64,000 bases of DNA, taken from positions 128,564,621 through 128,628,620 of the forward strand of contig NC_133931.1 in NCBI RefSeq assembly GCF_031877795.1. The letters run 5' to 3'. A program made the translations under genes and the position numbers. The notes under the pieces were generated by a model. The model saw only the letters and a program-made list of their open reading frames with translations. It searched no databases and was not told where the DNA came from. How positions within the stretch are numbered: position 1 is the first letter of the stretch; every line of letters begins with the position of its first letter. Of this stretch, positions 48,212 through 62,739 are shown one piece after another. The DNA is from Strix aluco (Eukaryota > Chordata > Aves > Strigiformes > Strigidae).

Positions 48212-51200
48212 GAAGGCAGAGTCTTGGAAGCCAAGTTGTTGTGCTCATTCAAACCATGAAAACTGCAGGCTTGATTCTCTCTGCTGCCTTGCACTGAGCA
48301 TAATCATTTGTAAGGTCAAGTTGCCCGAGGTGCAAAGCAATGGAGACCCGAGTTCAGCAAGTCTTGAGTGTTACTTCCTGACCAACTTCTTTCTTTAACT
48401 CTGAGCTCACTACAGACAAAATTGCTGCTAATGCTGGGACAGTACACTAGCAATAGTATCTGTTCATCCTTCCGCATACCGAGATCAAAGCGGGGTTGAA
48501 CCCCTTTGGTATTTGATAAGCTATTGTTAGATTCTGATCCCATTGTAAGAGCTACATAGGTGGACTCTTGCACCCGTGCATTATCCACACGCTGGTGGTG
48601 GACCTGGGTGCAGGGGCTTCACTGAGTTTCTTGTTCATCTAGACGTGTATGTTTTAAGGTGCGATGTCTGAAAAGGGTATTTGGCAGACCAATTCAGTTC
48701 TTCAGCACTGTTCTTTGTATTCTACTGCACACACAAAAAGCTACCCCCTTGTGAACTTCTATAATAGAATTCGTGTCAAATTACCCTTTATTTTCAAAGT
48801 AGCTATCAGAAGAAATAAAACTGATTTAACTAATAATGTTCTTCTGTACCGTAATAGCATTTTGTGAATTACTGGAGGCTAGAAACTTTTTTGTGAATTT
48901 TACTTCTAGGCTGTTTTTTAGTAAGTTAGCAAATTCACTAGATCTATTTTGTGATTAAAACAAAACCCACTTTATTTTAAAATTCTGTTTAGAAACGTGA
49001 ATATTTTATTTGAAGGCCATGTTAAAGATGGATTTTCAGGTAGGCTTTAAAGTGTTATTCAGTTCTGGAGAGAAGCGTCACTCAATGCAAAATCGATTAG
49101 GAAAACCATGAAAAATTCTGAAGGCTGTGAAAGACTCTTTTGGAACACTGTACACAAGCTATAACAACATCTCTCTAGGAAGGGGATTATAACCCTGGGG
49201 AGAGATTTTTTTAAGTCTAGATTGGTTTTGTTGTGTTTTTTCTTAATGTATATACAGGTATCAATGAGCTTGTGTATTTTTCAGAGTTGATCTTTATGGT
49301 TGTTGGACTATTCATGCTGTAGCTTATTTAATTACTGATTAAGACGTAATCTTTTCAGCCTTGTTCTTCAACACCTTTCAAGTTGAGCTATTTTAAAATC
49401 CAGTTATTTCCTATGCTGCCACCTCACAGCTGGAAAAAGTTTCCTATTCCTGTTTTCTGTAAGATGGGGTTTTGAATAACTCATGAGCTTCACCTTGTAG
49501 CTCTACAGGGATGAAGAGGGATTATAAATTCTCAACCTGGGATGTCTTTAAATAATTTTTTTCCTTCTAAAATGCAGAGCAGGTCAGCTGTAAGGGTCAA
49601 AGCTTTTCAATATGGGCTTTGCAATTACTTGGAAATTTGATGACAGTGAGTTGAAGAGTGTTATAATTAAGGCAAGTATTTGATTTGCTCAGATTTTGGC
49701 AAACGGATCTTGTGTTTTAAGATGTCATTCCAGTAAGGAAAGTTATTTTGATTGGTGGCATGCTGGAGCTTAGTGGATATTTGTGTTCCATTAATCCCAG
49801 AACAAATTTGCTTTGCTGAAAAATCAAATAGAGTTCTTTAATTCCAGTTCTGCAAACTCAGCTGAGGTCCTGAAAGTCAATTCATTTCCTTCTCCATGTA
49901 TTAGAAAAGGGAACAAATGCTGTGCTGGGCAAATCTTGTTCTGTTACAATCTGCACGATAAGAGTATATTAAGAGGAATCATTGAGTTTTAACTGATAGA
50001 CCTTGGACTTCAGTGGACTGAGTGAGGAAGCTGATCTCTGTCATAAATTCCCAGCACAGTCCATGAAGTGACAGGCCTTTCAGACAGAGTGCTTGATTAA
50101 ATTGCAGTTGAAGGATTAACACGGTAGGTGATAAAGGATACTTAAGGAGATAGGCTTCTAAAGTTAAATGAATTTAGTACCGTCTTAAGTTTACAAGGTA
50201 TGATGTTAGATGAAGTATCTTTTTTTTTTTTTCTTTCAATCAGATCATGACTTGTATGGGATTAGAACACGTATAAAGACATGCAGGCCAGCTGTTTTTT
50301 AATTCAAAATTGACCCTTACTTTATGGTTACTCTGGTTGTCCAACCTTGGATACTGTTGCTGTTTCAGCTGCCCACATCCTTAGATGCTTTGTCAGGTCA
50401 AAGCAAAGGGACCACTGGTTTGTGATTTCACGTCAGCTTGCTTCCCCATCACTCCAGTGTCTTTTCTTCATTGTGCCTTGCTTAAGTTATGAGTTGGCCA
50501 GTAAATGTTAGTTTACAGTCAGCATCTGGTATGCTTTTTGAGCCTGAATTTACAAAGCATTTTGATGATTTTGGAGTGATGATGAATACATCTCTCAGTG
50601 ACTTTAAAAGGAGCTGAATCTTCAGCATCTCCAGAGCAAGAAAGGCAGCGTGGCAAAGTGATGTTTTCTACAAAAGAGTAAATGCAGCCAGTGTTTTGTT
50701 CTGTACACTTTAAATAGTAGATGTCTCTGACAGCTCTTCTGTATTCTGACTTTGATTTTTATGCACTAAACTTCTAATTGGTATTTGCTGCTGCCTAAGC
50801 TGATAACTTGTTGCTTTGAAAATTGTGTCTTTGCAGAAGACTGAGATGGATCTGTGTTACGACAAGTGGGGATCCAAAAGCTAGTGGATTCCGGCGTAGG
50901 TTTCAGTTAAGGTCATCTTTATCAAAAAGACTGTTGCGTCATGTTGTATCACTGAAGCACGGCTGGGTTTCTTTCATCAGTGCTGTCAATGTGAGTTTCT
51001 GCTGGATCCTAAGTGAAATTAACTGCAAGTGCTGTGCTGTATTTCTCCTTCTTTACAGAAAGAGGTGGCCAACCTGTGACACTTGAGCCCAGTGCCACTC
51101 CAGCATTTCTCGTGCTAAGGTTACCATCGTGCCCAGCAGTGGGGCTGGGTAGTGACAGGCCTCCCTGGATTTGGGGAGAAGAACACATGTATCTGCCAGG

Positions 51201-51463
51201 GAACAGCCGCCGTGGAGCGGTTGGCATCTCTGCCTCTGACCAGCGGCTCCTTCCTGGGCACTTTGCTGTGTACAGGACAGGCACTCTGGGGCTTGAATAC
51301 AGGAAAATTTTAATTTGTGGCTCATGCAGTCAAAGGTTGGGTGCTCTGGGATTACGGGAATCTGTATTTTTTTTCAAGTAATTCCTGTCCAACTTCTTAA
51401 ATTGTGTTTAATTAAAGTGTTGGTTCTTTTTATGTGAAATGGAAGATACGTATTTTTAATAAA
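48212..51463 (+). other. CLDN12: CLDN12 3' UTR and downstream sequence
   Basis: AATAAA at 48814-48819 could end a short 3' UTR of about 600 bases; AATAAA at 51458-51463 could end a long one of over 3 kb. Human CLDN12 has a long 3' UTR. Near 50822 and 51058 there are acceptor-like cag/acag sites, and at 51013-51381 a 122-aa ORF with no recognised product. No other gene is evident. Confidence 0.45.
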
Positions 51464-54400
51464 ATGTTCTCATACGAATGCAGTTTATTTTGATTAATTT
51501 TGTGGAAAATAAGCGACTGCCTTAACGTGTGAAAGTCGTTGGACATCCCAGAGACTTGTGACCGTCCAGAACGACAGTAACTGTTAGTGATGCTTTGTTT
51601 CTGTTGTGTGCCGCTCCTGGCAACTGCAGCTCAGCAGTGTTACGGCGACTCAGCACCGAGCCTTTCGCCATTGTTAGGGGGCAAAATACAAACCTTTTGT
51701 ACGTTACAAATGCTGATGCTGTAGTGCAAGCTCACAAAACTTGGATTATTTATGCAGAATATAATGAGACTTGCTGGTAATTCCTCTGTAGATTTCTAGT
51801 ATTCTAAACTGGTATTCTAGTACTTTTTTGTTTTTTTAATCTGGGAAAGTAGTGTTTATATGAGAAGAATTCTCATGGAGTATGCACAGTATAAAGCACT
51901 TGTTGCTAGCACTACAACTCACTTGAGGGGGTGGAAAAATTATTTTATCTTCTCTGCTTCTGTGGGTTCATTTCCTCCTTTGCTGTCAACTTTCAGACAG
52001 GCTTCCTGTCTCCAAGACCTGGTATAAACCTAGGGGATAGTTGGGTGTTGACATCAATACTGCAGAGAACTCAATTTGTCCTGAAACATGGGAGTGCCTC
52101 ATCTTTTTCATATTAAAATTCCTAAAAAACTATCCCACATATTTGTTATCACTGAAAACAAATCTCTTGGCAGATTTTCCTGTTTTATTTCACAGGAATT
52201 GAGTTCACATATGTGGTTCAGTAGGTATGTAGTGTTACTTATCCCTTCGTGCATCTACTGAGCGGGCAGGTAACATACCTTAGAAGCAGCATAAGCTTTT
52301 CTGTACATTTTTTGTTCCACTGCTGCATTGGCATTCCTCAAGCTGAACACACAGAGGCCTCATCAAAGGGTAAGAGGGTGTTTTCTGATTTCAAAACCAC
52401 ATCTGTGTTCCAGACAGTCAATTTGTTCATTCAGGTATTAGGCAGCTAGGGATGGGGGCTTTGTCTTTTGGGTGTAGCAGTTGCAAGGAGACGTAAAGGC
52501 TGAGTGCAGGGCAGTAGAAATTGAGGTGAGCTGGAGGGTATGAGTGGTTAAGGCTGTTTTTAGGAGAGAGACCAGAAAGCTGGACTTCAAGAGCAGGGTG
52601 GTTGTCCTAGTTTCTGTTCTAACAAAAGAAAATTATGTAGTTAAAGTTTTAAGTATTTGAATAAGCTTCACTTAGCACCAGACTCCCAGAATATGATAAA
52701 CAAAACTTTGAAAACACAGCATATGAGTAGTGCCCAAGCAGTACATGTCCTTGGGAACCACAGATGTTGACCCAAGGGCTGAGCACCACTTCCTAGCTAC
52801 CTGCCATGTCAGAAGCTGTGGTGGCATTTTAGCACCAAAGCTTGGCACTCTCCACTCTCTCTGTAGTCTCACTACCCCGTACTACAGCACTTCCACCAAT
52901 TGGAGGGTCTATAACCATTGATGCTGCACCAGTTTTCTTCCCAAAGCCACAACACAGTCATAAACAAATATGCAAGATCATTTACAAATTCATATTGGAG
53001 TTTAAATAAATACTAGCAGTTAGGTCAAAAATAAGTTGTTTCCTAAAACAGGCCCTGGATGTATCTTTAACTTACTGCAGACATGTTCTGACCTACTATT
53101 GCTTCACCAAGGCTTCAGCATGTGATTTTTTGATGAACTTGAGCAGATGTAAATGTTGTCTGCTACCAGAAGATGAAATCCCATCTTCTTGCTCCTTTTG
53201 CTATTTATCTTTTCTGCTTATTTAGTTTTCAGCCTCCCAGGCAGCTAATCTGGTCTGTCTCCCAGTCACGAGCTCTACTGCCAACACAAAGGAGGCAGTG
53301 GGGATATGTGAGTGGATGTAGAAGGGCAATATGGCAGCCTTAGGTTGATTCTTCATCAAGCCTTGCTTTGAGACCTTTGTTTTCTCACTTAATGATCAAT
53401 TTACATAAGAAAGACTGTGCTAATTTGATTTTTTTTTTTAAGGTGTGTTGTGTTTATTAATTGTAGAGCTTGTTGAAAATGCTGCATTTCAATAAAAACA
53501 TTAAACATTTATTAGTGAGGCAAAAAATAACGTTTCAAAACATTTCAAAGTTTGTTTCATTTCATCCTAATTCAGTTAGAAAAAGAAGGTATGGCAAGGA
53601 AAAAAGGTAATGAAGCATAAAAAAGATTGGACTTTTTTATTGAGTTTGAAGAATACACTGCTTTAAACTATGTATGTCTTAAGAAATCTCAACTGATAAT
53701 GATATTAGTAAGAAAAAGGGCTAATTTTTAAATAAATGAATAGTGTCAGATATTAAGATATTTGCACTAACTTATAGCTGAGGTCCGAATGGTGTAGTGT
53801 TATCTCTGTTTGAAGACTCAACATCATGGATGACTATTATTGCACTGTTTGACTCTCTAATCAAGTCAGCAACAATAAAATGCTCAGGTTCTTTCTTCTG
53901 CTGTGCTAAGGTGTTCTATGGACAAGTTGAATTTCCTGGCAAAAGTATCACCTCGGGAAGTGACTGACAAGGAATTACGTTCTCACAAAATAGGCTGAAT
54001 GGGAGGGCATTTTTTTTGCAGTACAGCTGCAGATAGATCAGACTGCACAAATTTTGGTGCCTTCTGAGGCTGCCTCTTCTGCTTGATTCTATTATGCACC
54101 TCCCAGAGAAGGTTTTGAGAATACAGGCCCAGTCATCAAAATAAAATATTCACCTTTCTGTTCTTTCTTGGGCTTGTAGTGCAGGCACCTTCAGATCTGA
54201 CTTGTCATCTACAACTCTGACCAAATGCTGTTGACCTCCACAACCACAGAGGTGAGGATATTTCCTTTGCAAATAATTCAGAGAGTCAGCTTAACAACTA
54301 GGAAAGAGCTGGCTCTGCAAGCCTGGTGGCACATAGGCAGCCACAACACATGAGGTTTCTGGCATTGCAGCTTAGTGAATACCGAGGTGCTGGTGGGGTT

Positions 54401-57400
54401 TTCAGCAGTTCTTTGGTCAGCTGCTGCTGGGTTACAGAGTTCATCTTCATTATGGTACAACAGTTCCAGTTAGTTTGCATGTACACTTTAAAACGCCATG
54501 TGGCTGCCCCTTAATTAGCCAAGGAGTTATAAGAACCTTGAGAACCACTAATCTTAGCAGCCGATGCCTGTCTGCCTCACTTGAGAAGTCACCTGAGAGC
54601 TATAATTCTCTCAGGCTCTCAGCATTAATCTGCTTAGAGCTCCTGTAAGAGGGAGATTTTGAACACTGGGCAGAACAGAATTTGCTTGGACTAGATTTCA
54701 CTGCTCATGGTAAGATTCAAACACTCAGGAAGAGAACTCAAAAAGATCTTATTAGATAGATAATATGAAAACAACATCATTTGATGAAATACGCCTCTGA
54801 GCTGCTTATGTATGCATACTGAAGTGCAAAAAACCCTGCAGCTTTTGAGTTTGACTCTAAGTCAGCTAAGTAAATTACTGTTTCTTGAGAAGAAAGGTTC
54901 CTTTCAACAGTTTCTGTCCCTAAAAAATTGTCCTTCTCATCTAAGACCCTTTCTATGCATCATAGCTGTCTTTGTTTCATGGGCAGCCCCATTCCCAAAA
55001 GAATTCTAGGCTCTTCTCCCTGCTTTCCTAGTGTGGGCAGGTCAGTTCTCTGGGTCCAGATTTCCACAGCAGCCCTCCAGTAGGCAGCTTTACAAGACAA
55101 TGTCTCAGGTGACACCTCCTTATTTTTGCAGGGTGCCGGAGATGTCACGAGGGTCTGTAGAAGCTTCTGTATGGTCTATCATAGATAATGTAGCCTACCA
55201 CTGGATTTGCTTGAATACTATTGTAAATTAGCAAACTAAAATTAATCATGTTTCCCAGGTTGGTTCTGGAAATTATTTTTTCTCACAGCTATTTTTAAAA
55301 TGTTTTAATTTCATTTTGTTATTGATAATCTTCTACTGTAGTAATTTAACACATTTCCTTTGGTTTATTTCTGTGCCCAGCTGTCACGTCTTCTAACAGG
55401 AATTAACACAAGTTCCTAATGGCTGAAAGCTATTCATTTGTTTTCTTGAGCTCTTAAAGTTCCCTATATGACTTGACGTAATTATATTTCTTGAAAATAC
55501 TGTCTGTGTCCAACCACCACGCATATTGTGTCTCTCGATGGATAAGTGCATAACGGTGACTGAACATAAGAAAGGAGAATGTAGCAGAAGGCAGGACTTC
55601 CTTTTCCATTGGCACAGGCATGGAGAAAAACACCAGAAATTTGCACATCAGGTATAAATTGAAAATCCCCCTTAGGCATATAAACCAGTCATAAACAAAT
55701 ATGTCACCCATTGTCTAGAAAGAAATGCTCTGTAAGTCAAAACAAGGATTTGATCAGAGTTGTTTTGAAAATGTCTAGTGTGTAAAGGCAGACATTTGTA
55801 AACTCCCGAATTCTCCACATCTCAGATCCATACCACAAGCAAGGAGATTTGGGCAGGATGCTGTGTCTACTGGAACACTTGTAATACTACTTTCTGAAAC
55901 CGTAGTTCTCTGCTTTGGATAATACAGGTGAGTTTATATTGTGAAACACGGCAATCAATACTAACTTCTCTGTATCTTAACTTCTTGAAAGGAGCAAGTA
56001 CTTGCTACAGTCAAGATTCCAGATTAAGTAATTCTGGGACGTGTGCTGGAATGATACATTCCTATTTTAAAATATGGGAATTTTATATTGTATATGAAAG
56101 AATAGAAGGGATTCCTTTTCTGCAGTGCTGTAGAACTGGTATTGCAGAAAACTTCTGGAAAATAACTAGATGCAGATACAATTTCTTAATTAGCCTGAAT
56201 TAAGGCAACGGAGAGAGGAAGATAGATCAAAGGTACAGCAAGATGTTTTGGTATTAGGATTGTTGAATTACTTCAGCTGATTCAAAGAGCAAATTCTATT
56301 ATCACTTTATACTGAAAATAATCAGAACAGAGATATATGAGATATCAGTGCTGCAGTCTTTTCACAGCTATATAGCATTCCGAACCAAATCCAAGTCTGC
56401 AGCAGGGGGAAGAAAAGCTGAAGTGCTGACAAGCCAGGAAATACACAGTATTAAGAAAAAGATCCAGCATCCAACTGAACCAGCATGATATAGATTGTGA
56501 AATGCCAAGAGAAAATCTTGTCCCCTCACAGTTCAGAAAATGGACTAAATAAGAGCAGCTGTGTGGGTAAATACTTCTCCCATACTTTGGCATTAAATTG
56601 TTAGCTGATCTTTATCAGTTTTACAAAAAAATCTTTCCAAAGTTAGATAAATCCTGGGAAATAGCAGCCAAGAGATATTTTCTGTCAGTTTTTTAAGCCG
56701 ATATCTCACATCAAGTGGAGTTACTAATTGCTGGAATGCAATAGTACCCTTCTTTTGTTGGGCTGTTCTATTTTGTGATTCTCCTGTTTACCCTAATTGA
56801 CTGTAGCTCTACAATGTCTCTCTTGCCCCAGCTATGACTGAGGAGATTTAATAAGGCAAAGCCATTGATGAATACAAAACATGAAATCAAGTCTCATTAC
56901 ATTAATTCATTCTGGGGAAAAAAAGCAGGATCTTGGAAACAGATATCTCTAGAGAGCAACAGCAATTTTAAACAGCAGAAAGCAAACCAGCATGATCCAT
57001 GTGGCAGTACAGCCATATTCCCAGGGAAAGAAAGCCCATGGCCGGTTAAACCACAGGACAGAAGGCAACCCACAGGAAATCATGAGTTGCCTATCTAGTT
57101 TCACAGCTGGATGAATGCTGTTCAGCACAGTTTTCAATTACAGAGGTGCTGTGGCAAGACCTATGGAATTCAAGTTTTATGTGAGACATACGGATGAAAG
57201 TCAAGTTGTCCTTCAGTGATAATTGTGGTGTAGCTGGGTCCTGTGTGCACACTCAGTGTGCTAAACTCATTAACTCCCTGGGTGGTCCATGAACTCCTCA
57301 GCTAGTCCGTGCACAGAAGAGACACTCAACTGAGCAAAGACAAAGTGACAGACCCAGCTCCTCACCACCTCTGCAACAAAGGATCTAACTCTTGAGGGAG

Positions 57401-60400
57401 ATGGGGTGGGGATTCAGGTGGGGATTTCAGATAGTGCTGAGGATTCCTCTCAGTCAGCTCCTGCTGGGCCAAGGCAAATTTCTAAGCCTAAATGTGTCAT
57501 TTAACATCCTGGGTGGGGAATCTGGCCCTTCCAGACACTCCTGGTGGTTCCTACTGCAGAACTGACCAGATTGCATGCAGGTAAGATGCTGGTAAATATC
57601 TGTAGAAACTGTTCCTGTAGATGCAGAAATGGTCACACAAGACAGTCTTTTTGCACATAGTTAATACAGTAAGATGTTTTAGTTAAAAATAATCTACAGC
57701 AATCGATATTGCATGTGCTAGTATAGTCACACAGGATCAGGGGCCAGATAGGTTGTGAGAACTGAGCAGAGAAGCGGTTAGGGGAGTCTCATCTGATCCA
57801 GCAGCTCCCGTCGCCACCTATACTGCAACCAACCAGCCTGTTTGGGAGATCTGAACAATACTCTATGCTAAGGCCTCAATCATTTTTCTTAAACAAACAC
57901 TCTGTCCATTTTTTGTGCAACACTGCTCAGCCAAAAAATAAATCAGCCCTTCTATCCAAGAAACGCTGCATTTAACAATTAGTTATTGTGTAGATAAATC
58001 CGATGGTTTTCAAAATAAATCAGTTAGCCCTGCTAGAAGTGATCAGCTCAGAACATGTTATATTAGAAAATTCATTGCTCTCCCTTGTTTGAGACATTAG
58101 AGAGGCCTAAATGTTAACAGCTGTTTATGCATTGCCGGATTTTACTGAAATACAAGTTTTGAAGCACTTGGTTTGTCATTTTGGTCACGGTAGTATTACA
58201 ATAAACCTAACAATAGACTATAATTCAATTTGACTGCAGGTCAGTACTATTAACCATTCTGCGGAACAGTGCACATAGCAGTGGTATTCGCAACTATTCC
58301 TTTTCAAAAAAAACCTCACATGTAACATGAGCTGTGAAAGTCAGAAGGCAAAAATTTTCACTATATGGCTTTTTTGATGAGACTAACATTTTTATCTCTC
58401 AATATAGCCAAAAGATAACTGAGTAATTATGTACATACTCTTCAAACATTATGTTTACTCCCTAAATATTGTGTGTGGTCACCTGAGTGTTGTGCAATGA
58501 AAACCAAAGAAAATCAGCTGCTATTTACCACCACCCTTAGCAGAGATACTGAAGTGATCCTGTATATTCTCCTAGGCTCCCTCTTTGCAAGCCAAAAATC
58601 ACCATGGGTGCAAATCTTATTTCCATGACAGCAAGGGCCCCCATCAATTGAGAAGACTGTCTTACTTTAACTATCCCAGTAGTATTCAGATGATCATGTC
58701 TGAATTTATTAAGACCATTTAACAGTCAATTTAATCTCTGGTTTAATCTCAGGGTTTGCCTGAAAGGTGAAATTGGGCCACTGTATTTATAGCAAAATTG
58801 CAAAACCTTAAATAACATATATCACTTCCCCTCTATACTGCATTGTTCTAACCCCTGCAAATATCTGCTATCTGTGTATTTGCAGGACTGGAGCTAATCT
58901 GTTTATGATACTAACCACTTCTAGTTATTACGATCTCTAGGAGTTCTGTTTCAATGAAGATTATTTATGGAAGGGTGGTTATTGCAAGACAGAAGGTGAA
59001 TATTGTCCTGGAAGATCTAATTTTCTTTATTTGACCTTGAGAAATAGCCTGAACTTGTGGCTGCACCTCTTCCTCTATAAAATAGTATTATTAATACTTT
59101 GAATTTTAATAAGATAGTTGTAAGAGCCATTTTATTAGAATCTGAATACACTCTTAAGGATGACTACATGAAGGGGCACATTCTTATTCAGCAGATGTGC
59201 TCCGTGTAGGTATTTAATCACAGTTGGTACCCCACTTTAACTAGACCTCACGTGTACCTTCTTGCATGACTTCACTGAAGCCTTAATATGAAGCCAACAT
59301 GCATTTAAGCTGGTCCTGCAACTGAGAAAAGAAAAAAAAAAAAAAAGAGGTCCTCCTTCTTCCTTGGGATATTAGTCATGTCCTCACAATTCCTCCTCTG
59401 CTGTGCCAGCACAAGAATTTGGTCCCCTGCTCAGTGACCCAGATAGGGTATCACTGATCTAGCTGAAAAACTAACTTTCAGCTGTATCAGTTCGCTGTAG
59501 GACTGCAGAAATGTTTTTGTTCATATACCACAGTGTTTGTTGAATCCAAGAACAGGCATCCAGAGAGAGGTACAGACTCCTTTTTCTGGGTACACTGATC
59601 TAAGTACACATCAAATTGTAAACTGAAGATACAGTCATGCTCCAGCCAGCCACAAACTAAAACAACCTTTTTGAACAAGGTATTGCTGCAGTAAAATGCC
59701 TTTTACCAGGGCCTATGTCCATAAGTCCAACACAGCAAAGAAAAAAAAGCGACATTCTAATCACTTACATGACTTATCAGCTGAATTATTTACGCATATT
59801 GTAATCAGGTAAGCTGGGTAAACTCATTCACAGTGATGAAGTAATACTGTCATTAAGGGAATCAGCTGAACACACACAGACTTTGTAACTCATATGTCAC
59901 CCTTGAGATTGTTAGCACTGGTAATAGTGAAAAATAAACCAGCTAAAAAAAAAAGAAGACAAGAATACTCTGTCAGCCCAATCCATTCTTTGTTCAGCTA
60001 CCCAGGCTCATTCAGCTGTTCTATCACAAGGGAGGAGTAGAGATGAGGAAAAGGCGCCAGAGCTGCTGCTGAAAATGCATGAGTAGAAATGCTGTTCAAA
60101 ACCCCAGGCAGAATCTACAGAGCTGGCAGAAAAATCCTTGTTATCATTTGAAATGTATATAGAATTATGATAGAAATAAGCAAAATCTGTTTAAATTTGG
60201 GGATTTTATTTTTGTTTGTAATCTTAATACATACTGCTTGTTCGAAACCCAGTTTCTCAGTAGATCACTTTTTCAGATCTTCTACACTCCATTTCATGAG
60301 AATTTATGTCTATGGAGGGAGTGGTTACCTAAGCAAGAAAAAAAATGATTCATTACTGTAGATATAGCTATTGTGAGAGAATTACCATAGCTGTTCATAA

Positions 60401-61084
60401 ATTATGTTAACGTTTTTGTCCCCCAAAGGAATAACAAAGCTAGATCAGAGAAGATGGATGTAACCATACTTCCAAAGAGCTCTCAGCAAATTCTTCTTTT
60501 TCCCCCATTTCCTGTTACCCTTTGCTCCAGCTAAAAGATACTTCCTTTAGAATAACCATGCTAGAAGCCACTCAAGGAAAAATCACTAACTCTGGCTTGG
60601 AATTTGAGTTGCTTTATGAAAAGTCATTTTTGACTGAATACATAAAACCATCCAAAATGAAGATATAAAAAATTAGCTAGAGGACTTCCCCTCTGCCTCA
60701 AACATAATTTGGTGCACTTAATCAAAATTATGTGGAATATAAGTTTTTGAGAAAAAACAAATAATGACAACAGCTATATAAAGTAATTTCAAGGGCACTT
60801 TTAGCTCAGTATCTCGCCTAAAATGGCAGTCAACAATGCCAGATACCTAAGGAGTAATGTCAGAATGAAGAAATCATATAATGCATCTTGGCATCTTCCT
60901 TGGCAATTGCACACAGCTTTTGGCAGTGTGGTTTAGGGACTTTCTGAACCAGAGGTGATATCTTGGTATTGAATAACTGTTAACAGACATATTCATGGAA
61001 TAAAAATCCAATCTTTTTGGACTAATCTAGACTTTTAGTGTCCTTAATATCCAAAGACAGAGTTTCACAGCTTAGCTAGACTTC

Positions 61085-61330
61085 AAACACTTTATTTTCT
61101 TTTTTTAATCTTCTACTTGATAAATGTGTTCTAGGTCTTGTTTTAGAAGAGACAGTCATTCTGTGTTCACTTTATCTGTGCCACTCATGACTTTATACAT
61201 GTCTGTCATATGCCTCCTTATTTATAGTCTATTGAATTGCTATTATCTGTGTAAACAGTTCGTTATCTTTGGTAGTCTTTGTCACTCATCTGTCTCTACT
61301 ATTCCAAGAGCACGTTCCATGTGACTCAAG
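61085..61330 (-). mobile_element. Possible ancient CR1/L2-like LINE scrap, antisense
   Basis: The phrase 'tttatacatgtctgtcatatgcctcctt' resembles the minus-strand version of a common LINE 3' coding segment, and the surrounding order is compatible. Divergence is high and no protein motif is clear, so this is weak. Confidence 0.25.
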
Positions 61331-61419
61331 AATACAGAAACAAGAGAAAAAAGAAGTGTTTCAGGACATAAAGATTTATAGACTTGACCACATCGCAAAA
61401 CCTGGTCTTCAGATGTTCC

Positions 61420-61489
61420 TGCTCATTGCAGGGGGGGTGGACTAGATAACCTTACAGGTCCCTTCAATCCCAAACCATTCTGTGATTCA
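61420..61489 (+). mobile_element. CR1 LINE 3' end, sense orientation
   Basis: Reads 'ggggggtggactagataacc', 'ttacaggtcccttcaatccc' and 'aaaccattctgtgattc', the standard avian CR1 3' terminus. It is a very short 5'-truncated copy. Confidence 0.92.
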
Positions 61490-62739
61490 GCCAGCTGAAG
61501 AAGGCTGAAGTCATGAGTCAGTATTGTCCTACATTAAGCTCAAGTAAAAACATCTTTGTTTCCATATGGCAAATATACCCACACTTCGGCTTTATTTTTC
61601 TAACACTCCCTGAAGACTGAGAAGCAGGGACTCTAGTGTTGCTGGAAAAAATCCACGACGATATAGGCAAAATGAAATGTAAATAACTTTTTAAAGCACA
61701 GGTTGAGACTTAATTTAAGGTAAGGGCAACTTCCAATCAGCCCCTTCTAAACCATCAAATCTCTCACAAAGCCATCCTGGTGCAGTATAGTACTCTGTCA
61801 GCTTTGAGGGCCAAGAGCCTTGGAACCAAGCAACAACACTCAGGTTTGTTCCCTTTAATTTTACACACTGGCCGAAGTCACAAGAGTTACTAGCAGTTAT
61901 CCTAACTCCCTCTGAACTGTTTCCTGGAGCTACTCATCTCTTACTGTGTGGGATTTTAGGGAGATTAATCTCTGCAGTAAGGTGAATCGGGTGTCTAAAG
62001 TTAGATAGGATGGCAAGGTCAAATACTGTGAAGAACATTCATCTTATTCCTTGTTAAGGCTCAAGTGAATTTGCAAAGGCATCTCGAACAGCTAAGATCT
62101 GCTCTCCCTATGCCTACAAACCAATTGCAATACTTTCAATAATAACAGTGATATCATTACACAAGACAAAGTGGTCTAAACGCTGCTGTGTTTGAGAAGG
62201 AAGGTCACAAGCAACTGGAGTCACTGCCGACTGAAACAGTGCCATACTTAGAGGGAGTGTTTGGTTCCTACTTGGAGCAGAGTTATTCAGCACTAAAAAA
62301 ACCTACACCAGTACTTCAGCTATTGATTGCCCAACATCAAACTTCCCATTCCTGAACATTATCACAGAGAGGCTAACAAAGTAGCATCATTTAATTAAAG
62401 CAAGGTTGACTGTCTAAGCATGGCAAAGTATCTCACTTCACTGGCCATTAAGGACTCGATTCAGAGCCTAACCAGAATTGTCTAAGGCCACTGAGGTGCC
62501 CAAAGTTCCCTGTGTGTCCTTACCCTGCCACTTCAGAGGGTTTGGGGTCTGTTTCTTTAATTCCTGTGTCATATCTTGCAGCCCTGTCTGGGTGTTTTGT
62601 ATACCCTTTGGCACTTCAGAGAGGCTACATACTTCTGTAAGGCCCGAAGAGGAGGGTCACCATGGAAAACCAACAACGCATTAGTCTTTTAAAATGGGAA
62701 GGTCATACCAAATTTTCACAGTTGTCTCCACCTCCTCAC

